A stretch of 56,104 bases of DNA from an uncultured Pelagimonas sp. GTDB lineage: Bacteria > Pseudomonadota > Alphaproteobacteria > Rhodobacterales > Rhodobacteraceae. The notes under the pieces are model-generated. The model ran no database searches. It saw only the letters and a program-made list of their open reading frames with translations, and had not been told where the DNA came from. Position 1 is the stretch's first letter. Each line of letters starts with the position of its first letter. Location: NCBI GenBank assembly GCA_947499735.1, contig CANMPP010000008.1, positions 1 to 56,104 of the forward strand, written 5' to 3'. Positions 1 through 9,005 of this stretch are shown here, piece after piece. Made by a program: the position numbers and the translations under genes.

Positions 1-1
1 C

Positions 2-64
2 AAAAACAAATTCCCAACCCAACAAATCGACATCCAAGAAATCCACGCAAAACTAAATGAATAA
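2..64 (+). CDS. C-terminal tail of an unidentified gene entering from the left edge
   Basis: Frame 2 reads as ordinary protein (ending QEIHAKLNE) up to a TAA at 62-64, and a hairpin follows immediately at 68-94. This looks like the last 20 codons of a plus-strand gene convergent with the next one. The other open frame over the same bases (stop at 58-60) is rich in Pro, Arg and Asn and looks less natural. Too short to identify. Confidence 0.4.
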   Translation, partial: KNKFPTQQIDIQEIHAKLNE

Positions 65-67
65 AGA

Positions 68-94
68 AAGGGCTGACATTGCCAGTCAGCCCTT
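68..94. terminator. Bidirectional rho-independent terminator
   Basis: A perfect 10-bp inverted repeat (AAGGGCTGAC / GTCAGCCCTT) with a 7-base loop lies between two convergent gene ends. On the minus strand the stem is followed by TTTCTTTATT, so it fits best as the terminator of the minus-strand gene ending at 118. It may also stop the plus-strand gene ending at 64. Confidence 0.7.
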
Positions 95-117
95 ATCCAC
101 TTTCGCATTTGAATGGA

Positions 118-644
118 TTAGAACAATCCGGTTTCTTCTATAAAGAACGCGTCAGTCGCCAAATCCTGTTCAATCTGAGCAGCGTATTCGTCACCTTTTG
201 TTCCAGTTAGCACAGATGTGTTTGCGACTACGAACTGGGTGTAATCTTCGCCACCACCAATGTTCGGGCCTGTGACTGGCGATTTGAAATCGAATGTATC
301 GATTGGTTCGCTGCCCGGATTGATGAGCGGATCCAAACCATCATCAAATTGCGTCGGATCCACCTGGGTTTTTCCCACATCATCAGGATCCGGTTGCGTG
401 GTTTCATCCAGATCATTCAAATCATCTTCATCAAAATCAGGCGCAGATTTGTAGTCCTGATCTGGGTCAGATGGGATGGTTGTTTCTGGATCAGCTTCGC
501 CCGGCTTTAGTTCTTTTGCGGCAAGTTCTTCGAATTCGGCACGCGACAGGCTGCCATTGTCGCTATTGGGATCAACCGGCATGGAATCATCATCGCTGCC
601 CAGCTCTTCATCAACATAGTCGATACCGACTTTGGCACCCCCCC
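118..644 (-). pseudogene. Acidic C-terminal part of the glycine-zipper protein, out of frame
   Basis: The frame entered by deleting one G of the 7-G run continues as A-K-V-G-I-D-Y-V-D-E-E and stays open to a TAG at 118-120. The segment is extremely rich in Asp, Glu and Pro, with repeated DPD-type motifs, and ends DAFFIEETGLF. It has no start or Shine-Dalgarno of its own: the apparent open frame back to 741 overlaps the N-terminal part. It is therefore most simply the second half of the same gene. The break could be a homopolymer sequencing error, a true mutation, or a phase-variable or slippage-controlled switch. An acidic, low-complexity tail with a hydrophobic last residue would fit type I secretion, but no RTX repeats are present. 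Confidence 0.5.
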
Positions 645-1333
645 GCAATTGCGCCGACAACGGCCCCAATGACAGCCCCCCACAGTGTTCCTGCCGCCGT
701 AGTTGCAGGGTCGGGACTGACAGAACCGGCAACAAAACCAACGCCTGCCCCTACAGCCCCACCAGCCGCGCCACCGGCCGCCGCCCCATCAAGGATCTCG
801 CCCACGATATCATCATCACCGTCCATAAGTTCGCCTTGGCTGGCAAGAAGGGTTTCTATCGCGGCCGCGTTTTCATCCTCGGTCTCTGCTGGTCCTTTGC
901 CTTTCCCTCCTAAGGTGGGAAGGCCCCAGGACAACATATCCGCCAGATCCGTGCCTGACATAGAGTCAAACCCGTCAGGCAGAAATGACTCGTTCGGGGA
1001 ACTTGGTTTGCCAGATGCAAAAAACGCATCGTGACCAGACGCAGCCAATTCGTTTAGCATCGCAGTCAGCCCATCCATGCCACCAAGCGCGTAGGCCCCT
1101 GCCAAATCCGCTCCAAGGCCAGAAATCGCACCCATCGCATCGAGCAAAGCAAGGGCCTCTTCGCCCAAAAGGTCCAAAGCAACGCCGATCAAATCCATCG
1201 GTGCCGCGCCGCGTAGATCCATGTCGGACATGGAATTCATCACGTCTTTTGAAAGGAAAAGCCCGGTCTGACCTGTGGCCGTGGACGATACAAAAGAAAA
1301 GGATTTCGTAGTTTTTACAATAAATTGGGTCAT
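611..1333 (-). CDS. Glycine-zipper acidic protein, N-terminal part as read (frameshifted)
   Basis: This 240-residue frame starts at an ATG (MTQFIVKTTKSF) and runs through Leu/Ala-rich sequence into a glycine zipper (residues about 180-232, repeated GxxxG such as GAVGAGVGFVAG and GAVVGAIAGG). It then ends in six residues of unrelated sequence right after a run of seven G (plus-strand C, 638-644). Removing one G joins it in frame to the acidic downstream frame and gives a product of about 404 residues. I see no signal peptide and recognise no family. Glycine zippers occur in membrane-inserting bacteriocin-like proteins and in outer-membrane lipoproteins, so a secreted or membrane-active role is only a guess. 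A terminator follows the restored gene at 68-94. Confidence 0.6.
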   Translation of the reverse strand: MTQFIVKTTKSFSFVSSTATGQTGLFLSKDVMNSMSDMDLRGAAPMDLIGVALDLLGEEALALLDAMGAISGLGADLAGAYALGGMDGLTAMLNELAASGHDAFFASGKPSSPNESFLPDGFDSMSGTDLADMLSWGLPTLGGKGKGPAETEDENAAAIETLLASQGELMDGDDDIVGEILDGAAAGGAAGGAVGAGVGFVAGSVSPDPATTAAGTLWGAVIGAVVGAIAGGCQSRYRLC

Positions 1334-1364
1334 AAAATGTTCCTAAAAATTAACCATAAAACGT

Positions 1365-1397
1365 CAATGACACGAACCCTAGGGATCCGTGTCATTG
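1365..1397 (-). terminator. Terminator of the RND efflux operon
   Basis: A perfect 10-bp inverted repeat (CAATGACACG / CGTGTCATTG) encloses a second small palindrome, CCCTAGGG at 1377-1384. It lies 88 bases beyond the RND permease stop, and on the minus strand the stem is followed by ACGTTTTAT. An operator role for the next gene (start at 1333) is an alternative. Confidence 0.6.
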
Positions 1398-1484
1398 TTC
1401 GATAGTCAGGAATTCCATGACATCACCCGCCACACAGGTAGGGAATTTCCGACCTTTGTGTGGCTAGGGTGTTATGCCTGTACT

Positions 1485-4400
1485 TTAGGCGGCCGCGACC
1501 TGTCTTTTTCGATCAGCTCTGCCGCGCCCAAAGAAGACGAAATAGAGCACAGGTGCCGCGATCAAGGTCAGGATCGACGCGAATGCCAAACCCCCCATAA
1601 TCGTGACAGCCATGGATTGGAAAAAGGCATCCGAAATCAAAGGTATCATACCCAAAATCGTCGTCGCTGCGGCCAGAATGACAGGTCTCAAACGCGATGT
1701 AGATGCCTCTGTGATCGCGTCAGCCAATGCCATTTGCGGGTTTTCACGTCGAACGATGTCAATTTCTTCGACCAGAACAATGCCATTTTTGATCAACATG
1801 CCTGACAGGGACAATAGGCCCAACAACGCGGTAAATGTGAAAGGCAATCCCGCGCCAATAAGGCCCAGCGCAACGCCATTGACGGACATTGGTACCAGAA
1901 GCCAGATGATCAAAGGTTGGCGCAGAGCATTGAACAACAGAATGGAAATCAAAACCATAATCAGCAAGCTGAGGGGTAATTGCCCTGCTAGACTGGCCTG
2001 CGCATCGCCGGAGCTCTCATATTCTCCACCCCATTCCATTTTATATCCCAGTGGCACAGGCATATCTTCAATGGCTTGTTGAATTTGCGCCTGAACTTCC
2101 GCCGTTGTCAGACCTTTGGTCACATCCGCACCAACGGTGATCGTCAAAAGGCGATCCTTGCGTTGGATCAACGTATTTTCGGCCTCAAACACCAAGCCAT
2201 CCGTCACCTGTTCGAAGGGCACGAATGTACCACCTGCGTCAGAATAAATCAGATGATCTGTCAAAGCGATTGGATCGTCCTGAGGTCCTCTGACCACGAT
2301 TGGAATCTGGCGATCCCCTTCGCGAAACACACCAGCGGTCAGACCCTCTGTCGCGAATTGCAGCGTTTGGCTGATGTCATCGCGGGTGATGCCGACCGAC
2401 TGAGCGCGATCAATCGCATAGATTGGGCGCAAGACCTGTTCCTGTTCCCGCCAATCAATCCGCGGCGCGACAATGTCATCTGATGCCGAGGTCAGAACAG
2501 CAATCGTTTGATCGGCCAGATCGCGCAATACTTCGGGATCAGATCCAGAGAGACGTACTTCGATTGGATTTCCACCACCGGGACCAAAGGCCAAACGTTT
2601 GGCGCGGAATTCCCCCTGCGGCAGGGCAGTCGCAGCAAAGGTTTCCATATCGGCGATCAGTGGTGCGATTTGATCAATATTTTCCGTACGCACAATGATG
2701 TGCCCATAGCTGGGATTGGGATCTTCGGACTGATAGGTCAGCATAAAGCGCGCCGCACCTTGGCCAGAATAGGCCGTGCTGGACACCACGTCCTGCTGCT
2801 GGGCCAGCCACGTTTCCAGAACCGCCAGATCTTTTGACGTTTCGTGAATAGACGCACCTTGGGCCAATTTATAATGGACGAAGAAAAGCGGCGTGTTGCT
2901 GTCAGGAAAGAATTGCTGCTTGATTTGACCGAACAGGCCAAAGCAGACCACAGTGATACCCAACAATGCCGGGATCACCAGCCACCAGGTTTTCAGGCAG
3001 GCCCGCAAAAGCGCAGCGTAGGATCGGAACAACACACCGTCATAGCCATCACCTGTATCTTCTTTGCCTTGTACAAAAAAGTAGTGGCCCAAAAGCGGCG
3101 TCACAGTCAGTGCAAGAACCCAGGACAGCAATAGTGATATCCCAATCACCGCAAAGAGTGAGAATAGGAATTCACCCGTCGCATCAGGGCTAAGGCCAAT
3201 GCCGGCAAAGGCCATAATACCGATCACGGTCGCGCCAAGCAGTGGAATTTGCGTTTTGCTGGCAGCATCTGATGCAGAGTCGCGCGATGTCATGCCCCGC
3301 TTCATGGACATTTGCATGCCCTCTGCGACAACAATCGCGTTGTCCACCAGCATACCCATAGCAATGATCAAGGCACCAAGCGAAATGCGTTCCATTTCAA
3401 TGGAAAACAGCGCCATGAACAATATCGTGCCAACCACGGTCAACAGCAGTGTCGTACCCACAACGATAGCAGCCCGCCATCCCATGAACAGTGCGAGGAC
3501 AAGAACAACAATACCCACAGATACGGCCAAGTTTACCAAGAAATCATTGGATGCGGTTTCAACAACCAAATGCTGCTGGTAGATTGGGTTCAGCTCGACA
3601 CCCAGCGGAATTTGATGCGCCAGTTCTGCCAAACGTGCGTCCACGCGATGTCCCACATCAACAATGTTTTCCGAGCTCAGCCCCGCAACGCCCAATGTAA
3701 ACGCCTCTTGCCCATTATGGCGCACGATCAAATCTGGATTCTGTTCGCGTGCACGGTAAACATCGGCAAAGTCATGCAGATTGATCAATTCCCCACCGAC
3801 ACCAACCGTCAAGTTGGCGATGTCTTCAACCGTATCATCCCCCTTTGCGCGCTGGATCAGCGTGCGCCCGTTCTCATCCTGTAATGAACCAGCATAAGAA
3901 ATAGAGTTCGTCAGAGAGAGGGCGGACTGCAACGACGCGGGTGGTGTGTTCAGATTTGTCGACAGGCTGAGATTCGGTTCGATATAGATCACTTCATCCG
4001 GGACACCGCTAAGGTTCACATCAGAAACGCCTTGAACAGCCAGCAATTCCCGGCGCAAAAATTTGGACAGCTGATAGATCTCGCTATCACTGTATCCCGG
4101 TGCCGTTACGGCGTAATAGATGCCATACACATCCCCAAAACTGTCGTTGACATAAGGCGTGGTTGCACCGCTAGGCAAAGACGCTGCAGATACGCGATTG
4201 CGCAGCTTAGTCCAGACCTGGGGCAGCTCGGTCCCGTCATATTGATCCTTCATATCAATCGTGATCCAAGACAGGTTTGGCTGGTTCATCGAGCGGATTT
4301 CTTTGACCTCGCCCATTTTCTGGATCTCGGATTCAAGAGGCTCGGTCACCTCGCGCGCCACCTCTTCTGCGGATGCGCCGGGATATTGCGTGACGACGAC

Positions 4401-4535
4401 TGCCGTTTTGATGGTGAAGGCCGGGTCTTCCAATCGACCAAGCGAATTGAACCCCCAAAGCCCCCCGAAAAGGCAGCCCAAAATAACGATCCAAGTATAG
4501 ACCGGACGTTCAATAGAAATGCGTGCAATATTCAT
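1485..4535 (-). CDS. RND efflux permease (AcrB-like, HAE1 type)
   Basis: An inner-membrane proton antiporter of 1016 residues, the usual RND length, with the expected plan: TM1 near the N-terminus (MNIARISIERPVYTWIVILG), a porter domain, TM2-6, a second porter domain and TM7-12. It would work as a trimer with the adaptor encoded 12 bases upstream and a TolC-like channel that is not in the window. The TM4 proton-relay motif reads GMLVDNAIVVAE (Asp about 399, Asn about 400), where AcrB has two aspartates. The TM10 lysine motif (GMLIKNGIVLVEE) is kept. The Asp-to-Asn change is a feature of some RND subgroups. Substrate unknown. Transcribed with the adaptor; no TolC gene is adjacent. Confidence 0.93.
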   Translation of the reverse strand: MNIARISIERPVYTWIVILGCLFGGLWGFNSLGRLEDPAFTIKTAVVVTQYPGASAEEVAREVTEPLESEIQKMGEVKEIRSMNQPNLSWITIDMKDQYDGTELPQVWTKLRNRVSAASLPSGATTPYVNDSFGDVYGIYYAVTAPGYSDSEIYQLSKFLRRELLAVQGVSDVNLSGVPDEVIYIEPNLSLSTNLNTPPASLQSALSLTNSISYAGSLQDENGRTLIQRAKGDDTVEDIANLTVGVGGELINLHDFADVYRAREQNPDLIVRHNGQEAFTLGVAGLSSENIVDVGHRVDARLAELAHQIPLGVELNPIYQQHLVVETASNDFLVNLAVSVGIVVLVLALFMGWRAAIVVGTTLLLTVVGTILFMALFSIEMERISLGALIIAMGMLVDNAIVVAEGMQMSMKRGMTSRDSASDAASKTQIPLLGATVIGIMAFAGIGLSPDATGEFLFSLFAVIGISLLLSWVLALTVTPLLGHYFFVQGKEDTGDGYDGVLFRSYAALLRACLKTWWLVIPALLGITVVCFGLFGQIKQQFFPDSNTPLFFVHYKLAQGASIHETSKDLAVLETWLAQQQDVVSSTAYSGQGAARFMLTYQSEDPNPSYGHIIVRTENIDQIAPLIADMETFAATALPQGEFRAKRLAFGPGGGNPIEVRLSGSDPEVLRDLADQTIAVLTSASDDIVAPRIDWREQEQVLRPIYAIDRAQSVGITRDDISQTLQFATEGLTAGVFREGDRQIPIVVRGPQDDPIALTDHLIYSDAGGTFVPFEQVTDGLVFEAENTLIQRKDRLLTITVGADVTKGLTTAEVQAQIQQAIEDMPVPLGYKMEWGGEYESSGDAQASLAGQLPLSLLIMVLISILLFNALRQPLIIWLLVPMSVNGVALGLIGAGLPFTFTALLGLLSLSGMLIKNGIVLVEEIDIVRRENPQMALADAITEASTSRLRPVILAAATTILGMIPLISDAFFQSMAVTIMGGLAFASILTLIAAPVLYFVFFGRGRADRKRQVAAA

Positions 4536-4547
4536 GTCAGTCGCCGA

Positions 4548-5600
4548 TCAATTCGAAAAACCGGTAAAGCGGCGAACAGTGTCACCATCATTGAGACGCG
4601 ATGCGCCAGAGGCGATGATCTCTTGCCCGGCTTCCAATCCGCCACGCAACTCAATCGCGCCATCAGAATTTGGAGCTATTGTAATCGCTGTTTTGCTCAC
4701 CTGACCTTGTGACGCACCAGCGGGTTCAAATACCATAACGTATGTTGACCCATCATTGCCGGTGACGATCGAAGATATCGGCAAAGTCGGGTAATGTACC
4801 GGACCTTTCAATTCCGCATATACCGTTGCAGAGGACCCCGGCAGAACGACCAGATCTTCCGGTGGCGTCATACCCAGGGTAATCTGGAATGTCTGACCGA
4901 TCGAAGAGGTCTCTGCCGTGTATTCCCTTATGGTCACAGGAAAGAGAGTGTCGCTGGCCGGAAATTTCGCATGCAGCGTCACGTCAGGTTTTGTGCCCGT
5001 CGATTGGAACAACAGTTCCGGCACGTCAATTTCAATCCGGATTTCGGTCATATCATGCAGGCGAACCACAGGTGATCCCGCGCCGATGGATGAAAAATTG
5101 GTACTGTATCGCGATGCCACCAATGTATCGAACGGGGCCGTCAATGTTGCCATGCGCAAAGAACGTTCAGCATTGCGCAATGCGATCTCTGCCAATTCAA
5201 CCTGCGTTTTGGCGTCGTCGACAGAAACCTGGCTGGCCGCGCTACCCTGCAATTTCTGCAACCGGTCATAGGTGCGCTGCGCTTGATCCAATTGCGCCTT
5301 GGCTTGATCGTGGCTTAGCTCGAACGGCTCCAGATCCAATTCAGCAATCAAATCCCCCGCGCTAAGAATATCCCCTTCCCCAACAGGAAAATCAACCAGT
5401 TGCCCGCCAACCTGAAACGCCAAATCCACCGTTTCCTTAGCAACCACGCGACCAAAGAACGTTCGTTTTGATGTCGCATCTGGTGTTGCCACCGTCATGA
5501 TCTTTGCCATCGGCGTAACACTAGCCGATGTATCTTGGGCATGAGCGACAGCGACGCCGCCTATCGTAAAGAGAAAAACTGCAAGGGATCTTAGGGTCAT
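4548..5600 (-). CDS. RND periplasmic adaptor (membrane fusion protein)
   Basis: A 350-residue adaptor with a clear signal peptide (MTLRSLAVFLFTIGGVAVAHA). It has the split lipoyl domain of the HlyD/AcrA family (VGEGDILSAGDLIAELD and, after the hairpin, MATLTAPFDTLVASRY), an alpha-helical hairpin with Gln/Ala-rich heptads (about residues 100-150), a beta-barrel and a C-terminal membrane-proximal domain. It bridges the RND permease and an outer-membrane channel. The gene leads the operon, with 12 bases to the permease start. Its promoter must lie in the 343-bp divergent region shared with the XRE-cupin regulator, which carries two inverted-repeat arrays. No TetR or MarR gene is adjacent. Confidence 0.92.
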   Translation of the reverse strand: MTLRSLAVFLFTIGGVAVAHAQDTSASVTPMAKIMTVATPDATSKRTFFGRVVAKETVDLAFQVGGQLVDFPVGEGDILSAGDLIAELDLEPFELSHDQAKAQLDQAQRTYDRLQKLQGSAASQVSVDDAKTQVELAEIALRNAERSLRMATLTAPFDTLVASRYSTNFSSIGAGSPVVRLHDMTEIRIEIDVPELLFQSTGTKPDVTLHAKFPASDTLFPVTIREYTAETSSIGQTFQITLGMTPPEDLVVLPGSSATVYAELKGPVHYPTLPISSIVTGNDGSTYVMVFEPAGASQGQVSKTAITIAPNSDGAIELRGGLEAGQEIIASGASRLNDGDTVRRFTGFSN

Positions 5601-5700
5601 AATTCCTCCAACACGGAACCGGTCGCTGTGAGTGAGTATGCCATATTGCGCTGCGTGAGTCGCCTTTGGCGTGAATGTTACGGCTTCGATAGCACAGTTA

Positions 5701-5737
5701 TTTGGACAATCAAGTCACATGTGTCCAATTGTCTAAA
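5701..5737. promoter_or_regulatory. Inverted repeat in the divergent promoter region (candidate operator of the RND operon)
   Basis: TTTGGACAAT (5701-5710) and ATTGTCTAAA (5728-5737) are inverted with one mismatch. A third related arm, GTGTCCAAT, lies at 5721-5729. The pattern sits about 100 bases upstream of the adaptor start on the minus strand, so it suits regulation of the efflux operon. The protein that binds it is unknown. Confidence 0.35.
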
Positions 5738-5836
5738 TCTTATTCATCCCATCTGTTATCGCTGCAGGAAGTTAAAGAGCCTTTGATGCTCTGATTTTGG
5801 GCACCCCCAAACCGCAGAAAGTCCTTTAAAGCCCTT

Positions 5837-5880
5837 CGTGAAAAAAAGAGATGGATTTTCACGTCGCTTTTTTGTGAAAA
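5837..5880. promoter_or_regulatory. Three alternating GTGAAAA half-sites upstream of the XRE-cupin gene
   Basis: CGTGAAAA (5837-5844), its exact inverse TTTTCACG (5856-5863) and GTGAAAA again (5874-5880) are spaced 18-19 bases apart. Together they form two overlapping inverted repeats, 64 bases before the regulator start. The arrangement suggests an operator, most simply for the autoregulated XRE-cupin protein next to it. Confidence 0.4.
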
Positions 5881-5943
5881 AGTAATGCGCGGCTTTATGT
5901 ACCACGAAAGCCAAATTTCAGACGACATTTCCGAGGCCCATCC

Positions 5944-6501
5944 GTGAATAAACCTGATCAACTAGGCCAAGACATTCGCGCCCTGCGCAAATCCCGTTCG
6001 ATGACGATCGAAACCATGGCGCAATCATTGGGCCGCTCACTGGGTTGGGTGTCACAAATCGAACGCGGTCTTTCAACGCCCACTGTTGACGACCTCCGCG
6101 CCATATCTGGATTGTTCGGTGTTCCACTTTCGCTTTTTTTCGGCACATCCGACGCCCCAGAAAGCGAATTGGGTCATGTCGTTCGCGCCAAAGCGCGTCG
6201 CGAAATCGGATCACGGGAAACCGGGTTGATCGAAACGCTGATTTCCCCTGACCTGACAGACGACTTCGAAGTCGTGCATTCTACTTTTCTGCCACAATCC
6301 GAAATAAGCGCCCCAATCACGCGCCCAACAACAGAAGTCGCCTATTTGATTTCAGGTAAGCTGGACGTTTGGATTGACGGGCAGGCGTTCACCATTGCCA
6401 CCGGCGATAGTTTTCGCATTCGTGGCTCAGCTTATCGCTGGGTCAACCCCTATGACGCCCCTGCCATCGCAGTTTGGGTCATTTCACCCCCAGTTTATTA
6501 A
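5944..6501 (+). CDS. XRE-family transcriptional regulator with C-terminal cupin domain
   Basis: A 185-residue protein starting at GTG. Residues about 8-62 form a Cro/CI helix-turn-helix (LGQDIRALRKSRSMTIETMA, then SLGWVSQIERGLSTPTVDDL). Residues about 110-185 form a small cupin beta-barrel (TEVAYLISGKLDVWIDGQA, then GDSFRIRGSAYRW). This is the PuuR/SutR-like architecture, in which the cupin senses a small ligand. It lies 9 bases upstream of the FAD/GcvT demethylase gene, so the two form an operon, and the ligand is probably that enzyme's methylated-amine substrate (inference). Half-sites at 5837-5880 are a candidate autoregulatory operator. Confidence 0.88.
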   Translation: MNKPDQLGQDIRALRKSRSMTIETMAQSLGRSLGWVSQIERGLSTPTVDDLRAISGLFGVPLSLFFGTSDAPESELGHVVRAKARREIGSRETGLIETLISPDLTDDFEVVHSTFLPQSEISAPITRPTTEVAYLISGKLDVWIDGQAFTIATGDSFRIRGSAYRWVNPYDAPAIAVWVISPPVY

Positions 6502-6510
6502 GGCTTAGAC

Positions 6511-8955
6511 ATGTCATTACCCACAACAGCCCGCGTTGTTATTATTGGTGGCGGTATCGTCGGCACCTCTGCCCTTTATCATTTGGCAAAAGCAGGATGG
6601 TCCGATTGCGTTCTTTTGGAAAAGAACGAGCTAACGGCAGGATCAACCTGGCATGCCGCTGGGAATTGCCCGAATTTTTCAACAAACTATGGCGTCATGA
6701 ACATGCAACGCTATGGGTTAGAGCTCTATCGTGGTTTGGCTGAAGAGGTGGATTACCCGATCAATTACCACGTCACGGGCGCGCTGCGCTTGGCCCATAG
6801 CCAAGAACGGATGATGGAATTCGAACGCGTTCGCGATATGGCCGCGCAACAAGGTCTGCAGATGGATATGTGCACGCCAGATGAATTGCAGGCGCATTTC
6901 CCATTTATGGAAACCCACGATCTAGAAGGTGGTCTATGGGATCCTCTGGATGGGGATATTGATCCATCACAAGTCACCCAAGCCTTGGCAAAGGGCGCGC
7001 GAGCATTGGGCGCAACCATTGCCCGATTTACCCCAGCAACAGGTGTCAGCCGCGAAAATGGTGAATGGGTTGTGCACACAGATCAAGGCGATATTCGCTG
7101 TGATTATGTGGTGAATGCGGCAGGATACTATGCCGCACGCGTCGGCGATTGGTTCTTAGCCCATGGCGGACGTAAAGTTCCGCTGACCGTGATGAGCCAC
7201 CAATATTTCCTGACCGAAGCGATCCCAGAGGTCAAAGCCTGGACCGAAGAACATGGGCGCAAATTGCCGATGATCCGGGATGTGGATACGTCTTATTATC
7301 TGCGCCAAGACACCTATAGCTTGAACCTAGGCCCGTATGAACGCAATTGTCAGGCGGCCTGGGTCAATCCAGATGATCCCATGCCGGATGACTTTAGTTT
7401 CCAACTTTATCCAGACGATTTGGAACGGTTGGAGTGGTACATTATGGATGCGATGGAACGCGTTCCTTTGCTGGGCAGCCAAGGGGTGCAGCGCAACATC
7501 AACGGCCCCATTCCTTATGCACCAGACGGTTTGCCCATGATCGGCCCCATGCCCGGCGTCCCCAATGCGTTTGAGGCACACAGCTTTACCTTTGGCATTG
7601 CCCAAGGCGGTGGCGCGGGCAAGGTTCTGTCTGAATGGATCATGCATGGTCAAACTGAATGGGACATGTGGTCGTGTGACCCACGCCGCTACACTGATTA
7701 TGCCGATGCCAGCTACAACAAGGCCAAAGCACTGGAAACCTATGGTCATGAATATGCGATGCATTTTCCACACCACGCATGGCCTGCAGGGCGGGACAAA
7801 AAGCAGTCCCATAACCATGACCGCCTGATCGCGGACGGCGCACAGATGGGCGCATATAACGGTTGGGAACGGGCAAACTGGTTTGCAAAGCCCGGCGATG
7901 ACACAACTGAGGCCGCCACACAGACCTGGGATCGAAACGGCCCATGGGAAAAGCGTGTGCGCGAAGAGGCCCTAGCAGTTCGCGATGGATGCGGCGTGAT
8001 CGATCTATGCGGCTTTTCGCGTTTTGACATGCGCGGCGAGGACGCGGCAGAATGGCTGCGCAGCCGGATTACGGGTGCTTTGCCCAAGGTCGGACGCCTG
8101 AACCTGATCTATTTCGCAACTGAAACCGGAACGGTTCTGACCGAGATGTCCTGCCTGCGTCACGGTGAAAACGAATTCATGCTTATGACAGCCGCGGTGG
8201 CGCAATGGCATGATTTTGAACTGCTGTCGCAGAATATGCCCGAAGGTCTGACGCTAACGGATATGACCCCTGATGGCATAACGACAATGCTGGTCACCGG
8301 GCCCAAGTCGCGCGAGGTCTTGACGAAAATCAGCGATGCTGATCTAGACGCCGGCTGGTTGACCCATCAGATTGCCAAGGTGAACGGCAAACCAACACCT
8401 CTGACACGCGTTTCCTTTGCAGGTGAATTGGGTTGGGAAGTGCACGCCATGCCACAGGACGCCGCAGATATCTACGCCGCAATCCGGGACGCGGGCGCAA
8501 CGCCGTTTGGCATGTATGCGCTCAACTCATTGCGGATCGAAAAGGGCTATCTGACATGGAAAGGTGACCTGTCCACAGATTACACAATGTTTGAAACTGG
8601 CCTAGATCGCTTCGTGAGATTGGACAAACCCCAAGATTTCCCTGGCAAATCCGCCCTGATGGCCCAGCGCGACGCCGGGGTCCGTAAGCGGTTGGTGACC
8701 CTAATAGTCGAAAAAGGCCAACAAGATGCGCCTTATATGGCTTCGGTGCTCCAAAATGGCGACATTGTTGGCGAAGTCCTATCCGCGGCCTATGGATATC
8801 GCGCCGATTGCGCAATTGCGCTGGCGATGGTGTCGACCGCATCAACAGAACCCGGCACAGCGCTGGAAATTGATGTCTATGGCACGCGCCTGACCGCAAC
8901 AGTCGCACCGCAAGCCACCCTTTGGGATCCGCAAAACGATCGATTGAAGGCCTAA
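6511..8955 (+). CDS. FAD-dependent N-demethylase with GcvT domain (dimethylglycine/sarcosine dehydrogenase family)
   Basis: An 814-residue two-part flavoenzyme, matching the usual length of the family. The N-terminal DAO domain has the FAD dinucleotide motif (VVIIGGGIVGTSALYHL, residues 9-25). It also has the GSTWHAAG motif, whose histidine (about residue 48) corresponds to the covalent flavin site of dimethylglycine and sarcosine dehydrogenases. A middle FAO_M region is followed by a GcvT-like folate domain (about 445-700) and its C-terminal barrel (about 715-805). The first half would oxidise an N-methyl group and the second would transfer the one-carbon unit to tetrahydrofolate. The exact substrate (dimethylglycine, sarcosine, a betaine) cannot be read from sequence. 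It lies in an operon with the upstream XRE-cupin regulator. Confidence 0.87.
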   Translation: MSLPTTARVVIIGGGIVGTSALYHLAKAGWSDCVLLEKNELTAGSTWHAAGNCPNFSTNYGVMNMQRYGLELYRGLAEEVDYPINYHVTGALRLAHSQERMMEFERVRDMAAQQGLQMDMCTPDELQAHFPFMETHDLEGGLWDPLDGDIDPSQVTQALAKGARALGATIARFTPATGVSRENGEWVVHTDQGDIRCDYVVNAAGYYAARVGDWFLAHGGRKVPLTVMSHQYFLTEAIPEVKAWTEEHGRKLPMIRDVDTSYYLRQDTYSLNLGPYERNCQAAWVNPDDPMPDDFSFQLYPDDLERLEWYIMDAMERVPLLGSQGVQRNINGPIPYAPDGLPMIGPMPGVPNAFEAHSFTFGIAQGGGAGKVLSEWIMHGQTEWDMWSCDPRRYTDYADASYNKAKALETYGHEYAMHFPHHAWPAGRDKKQSHNHDRLIADGAQMGAYNGWERANWFAKPGDDTTEAATQTWDRNGPWEKRVREEALAVRDGCGVIDLCGFSRFDMRGEDAAEWLRSRITGALPKVGRLNLIYFATETGTVLTEMSCLRHGENEFMLMTAAVAQWHDFELLSQNMPEGLTLTDMTPDGITTMLVTGPKSREVLTKISDADLDAGWLTHQIAKVNGKPTPLTRVSFAGELGWEVHAMPQDAADIYAAIRDAGATPFGMYALNSLRIEKGYLTWKGDLSTDYTMFETGLDRFVRLDKPQDFPGKSALMAQRDAGVRKRLVTLIVEKGQQDAPYMASVLQNGDIVGEVLSAAYGYRADCAIALAMVSTASTEPGTALEIDVYGTRLTATVAPQATLWDPQNDRLKA

Positions 8956-9005
8956 GACCACCGCATAGTTGCGTGTAATAACTTGACCCAAATACAAAAT
9001 TTCAC

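Noticed and set aside
638-644. Programmed ribosomal frameshift at the 7-G run
   Set aside because: No stimulatory structure or Shine-Dalgarno-like element is evident, and a +1 shift would be needed; a mutation, error or slipped-strand variation explains it more simply. Not fully excluded.
471-1034. Plus-strand open frame of 187 codons opposite the glycine-zipper gene
   Set aside because: It is the complement of a low-complexity Gly/Ala coding region, lacks a ribosome binding site and has shadow-type composition.
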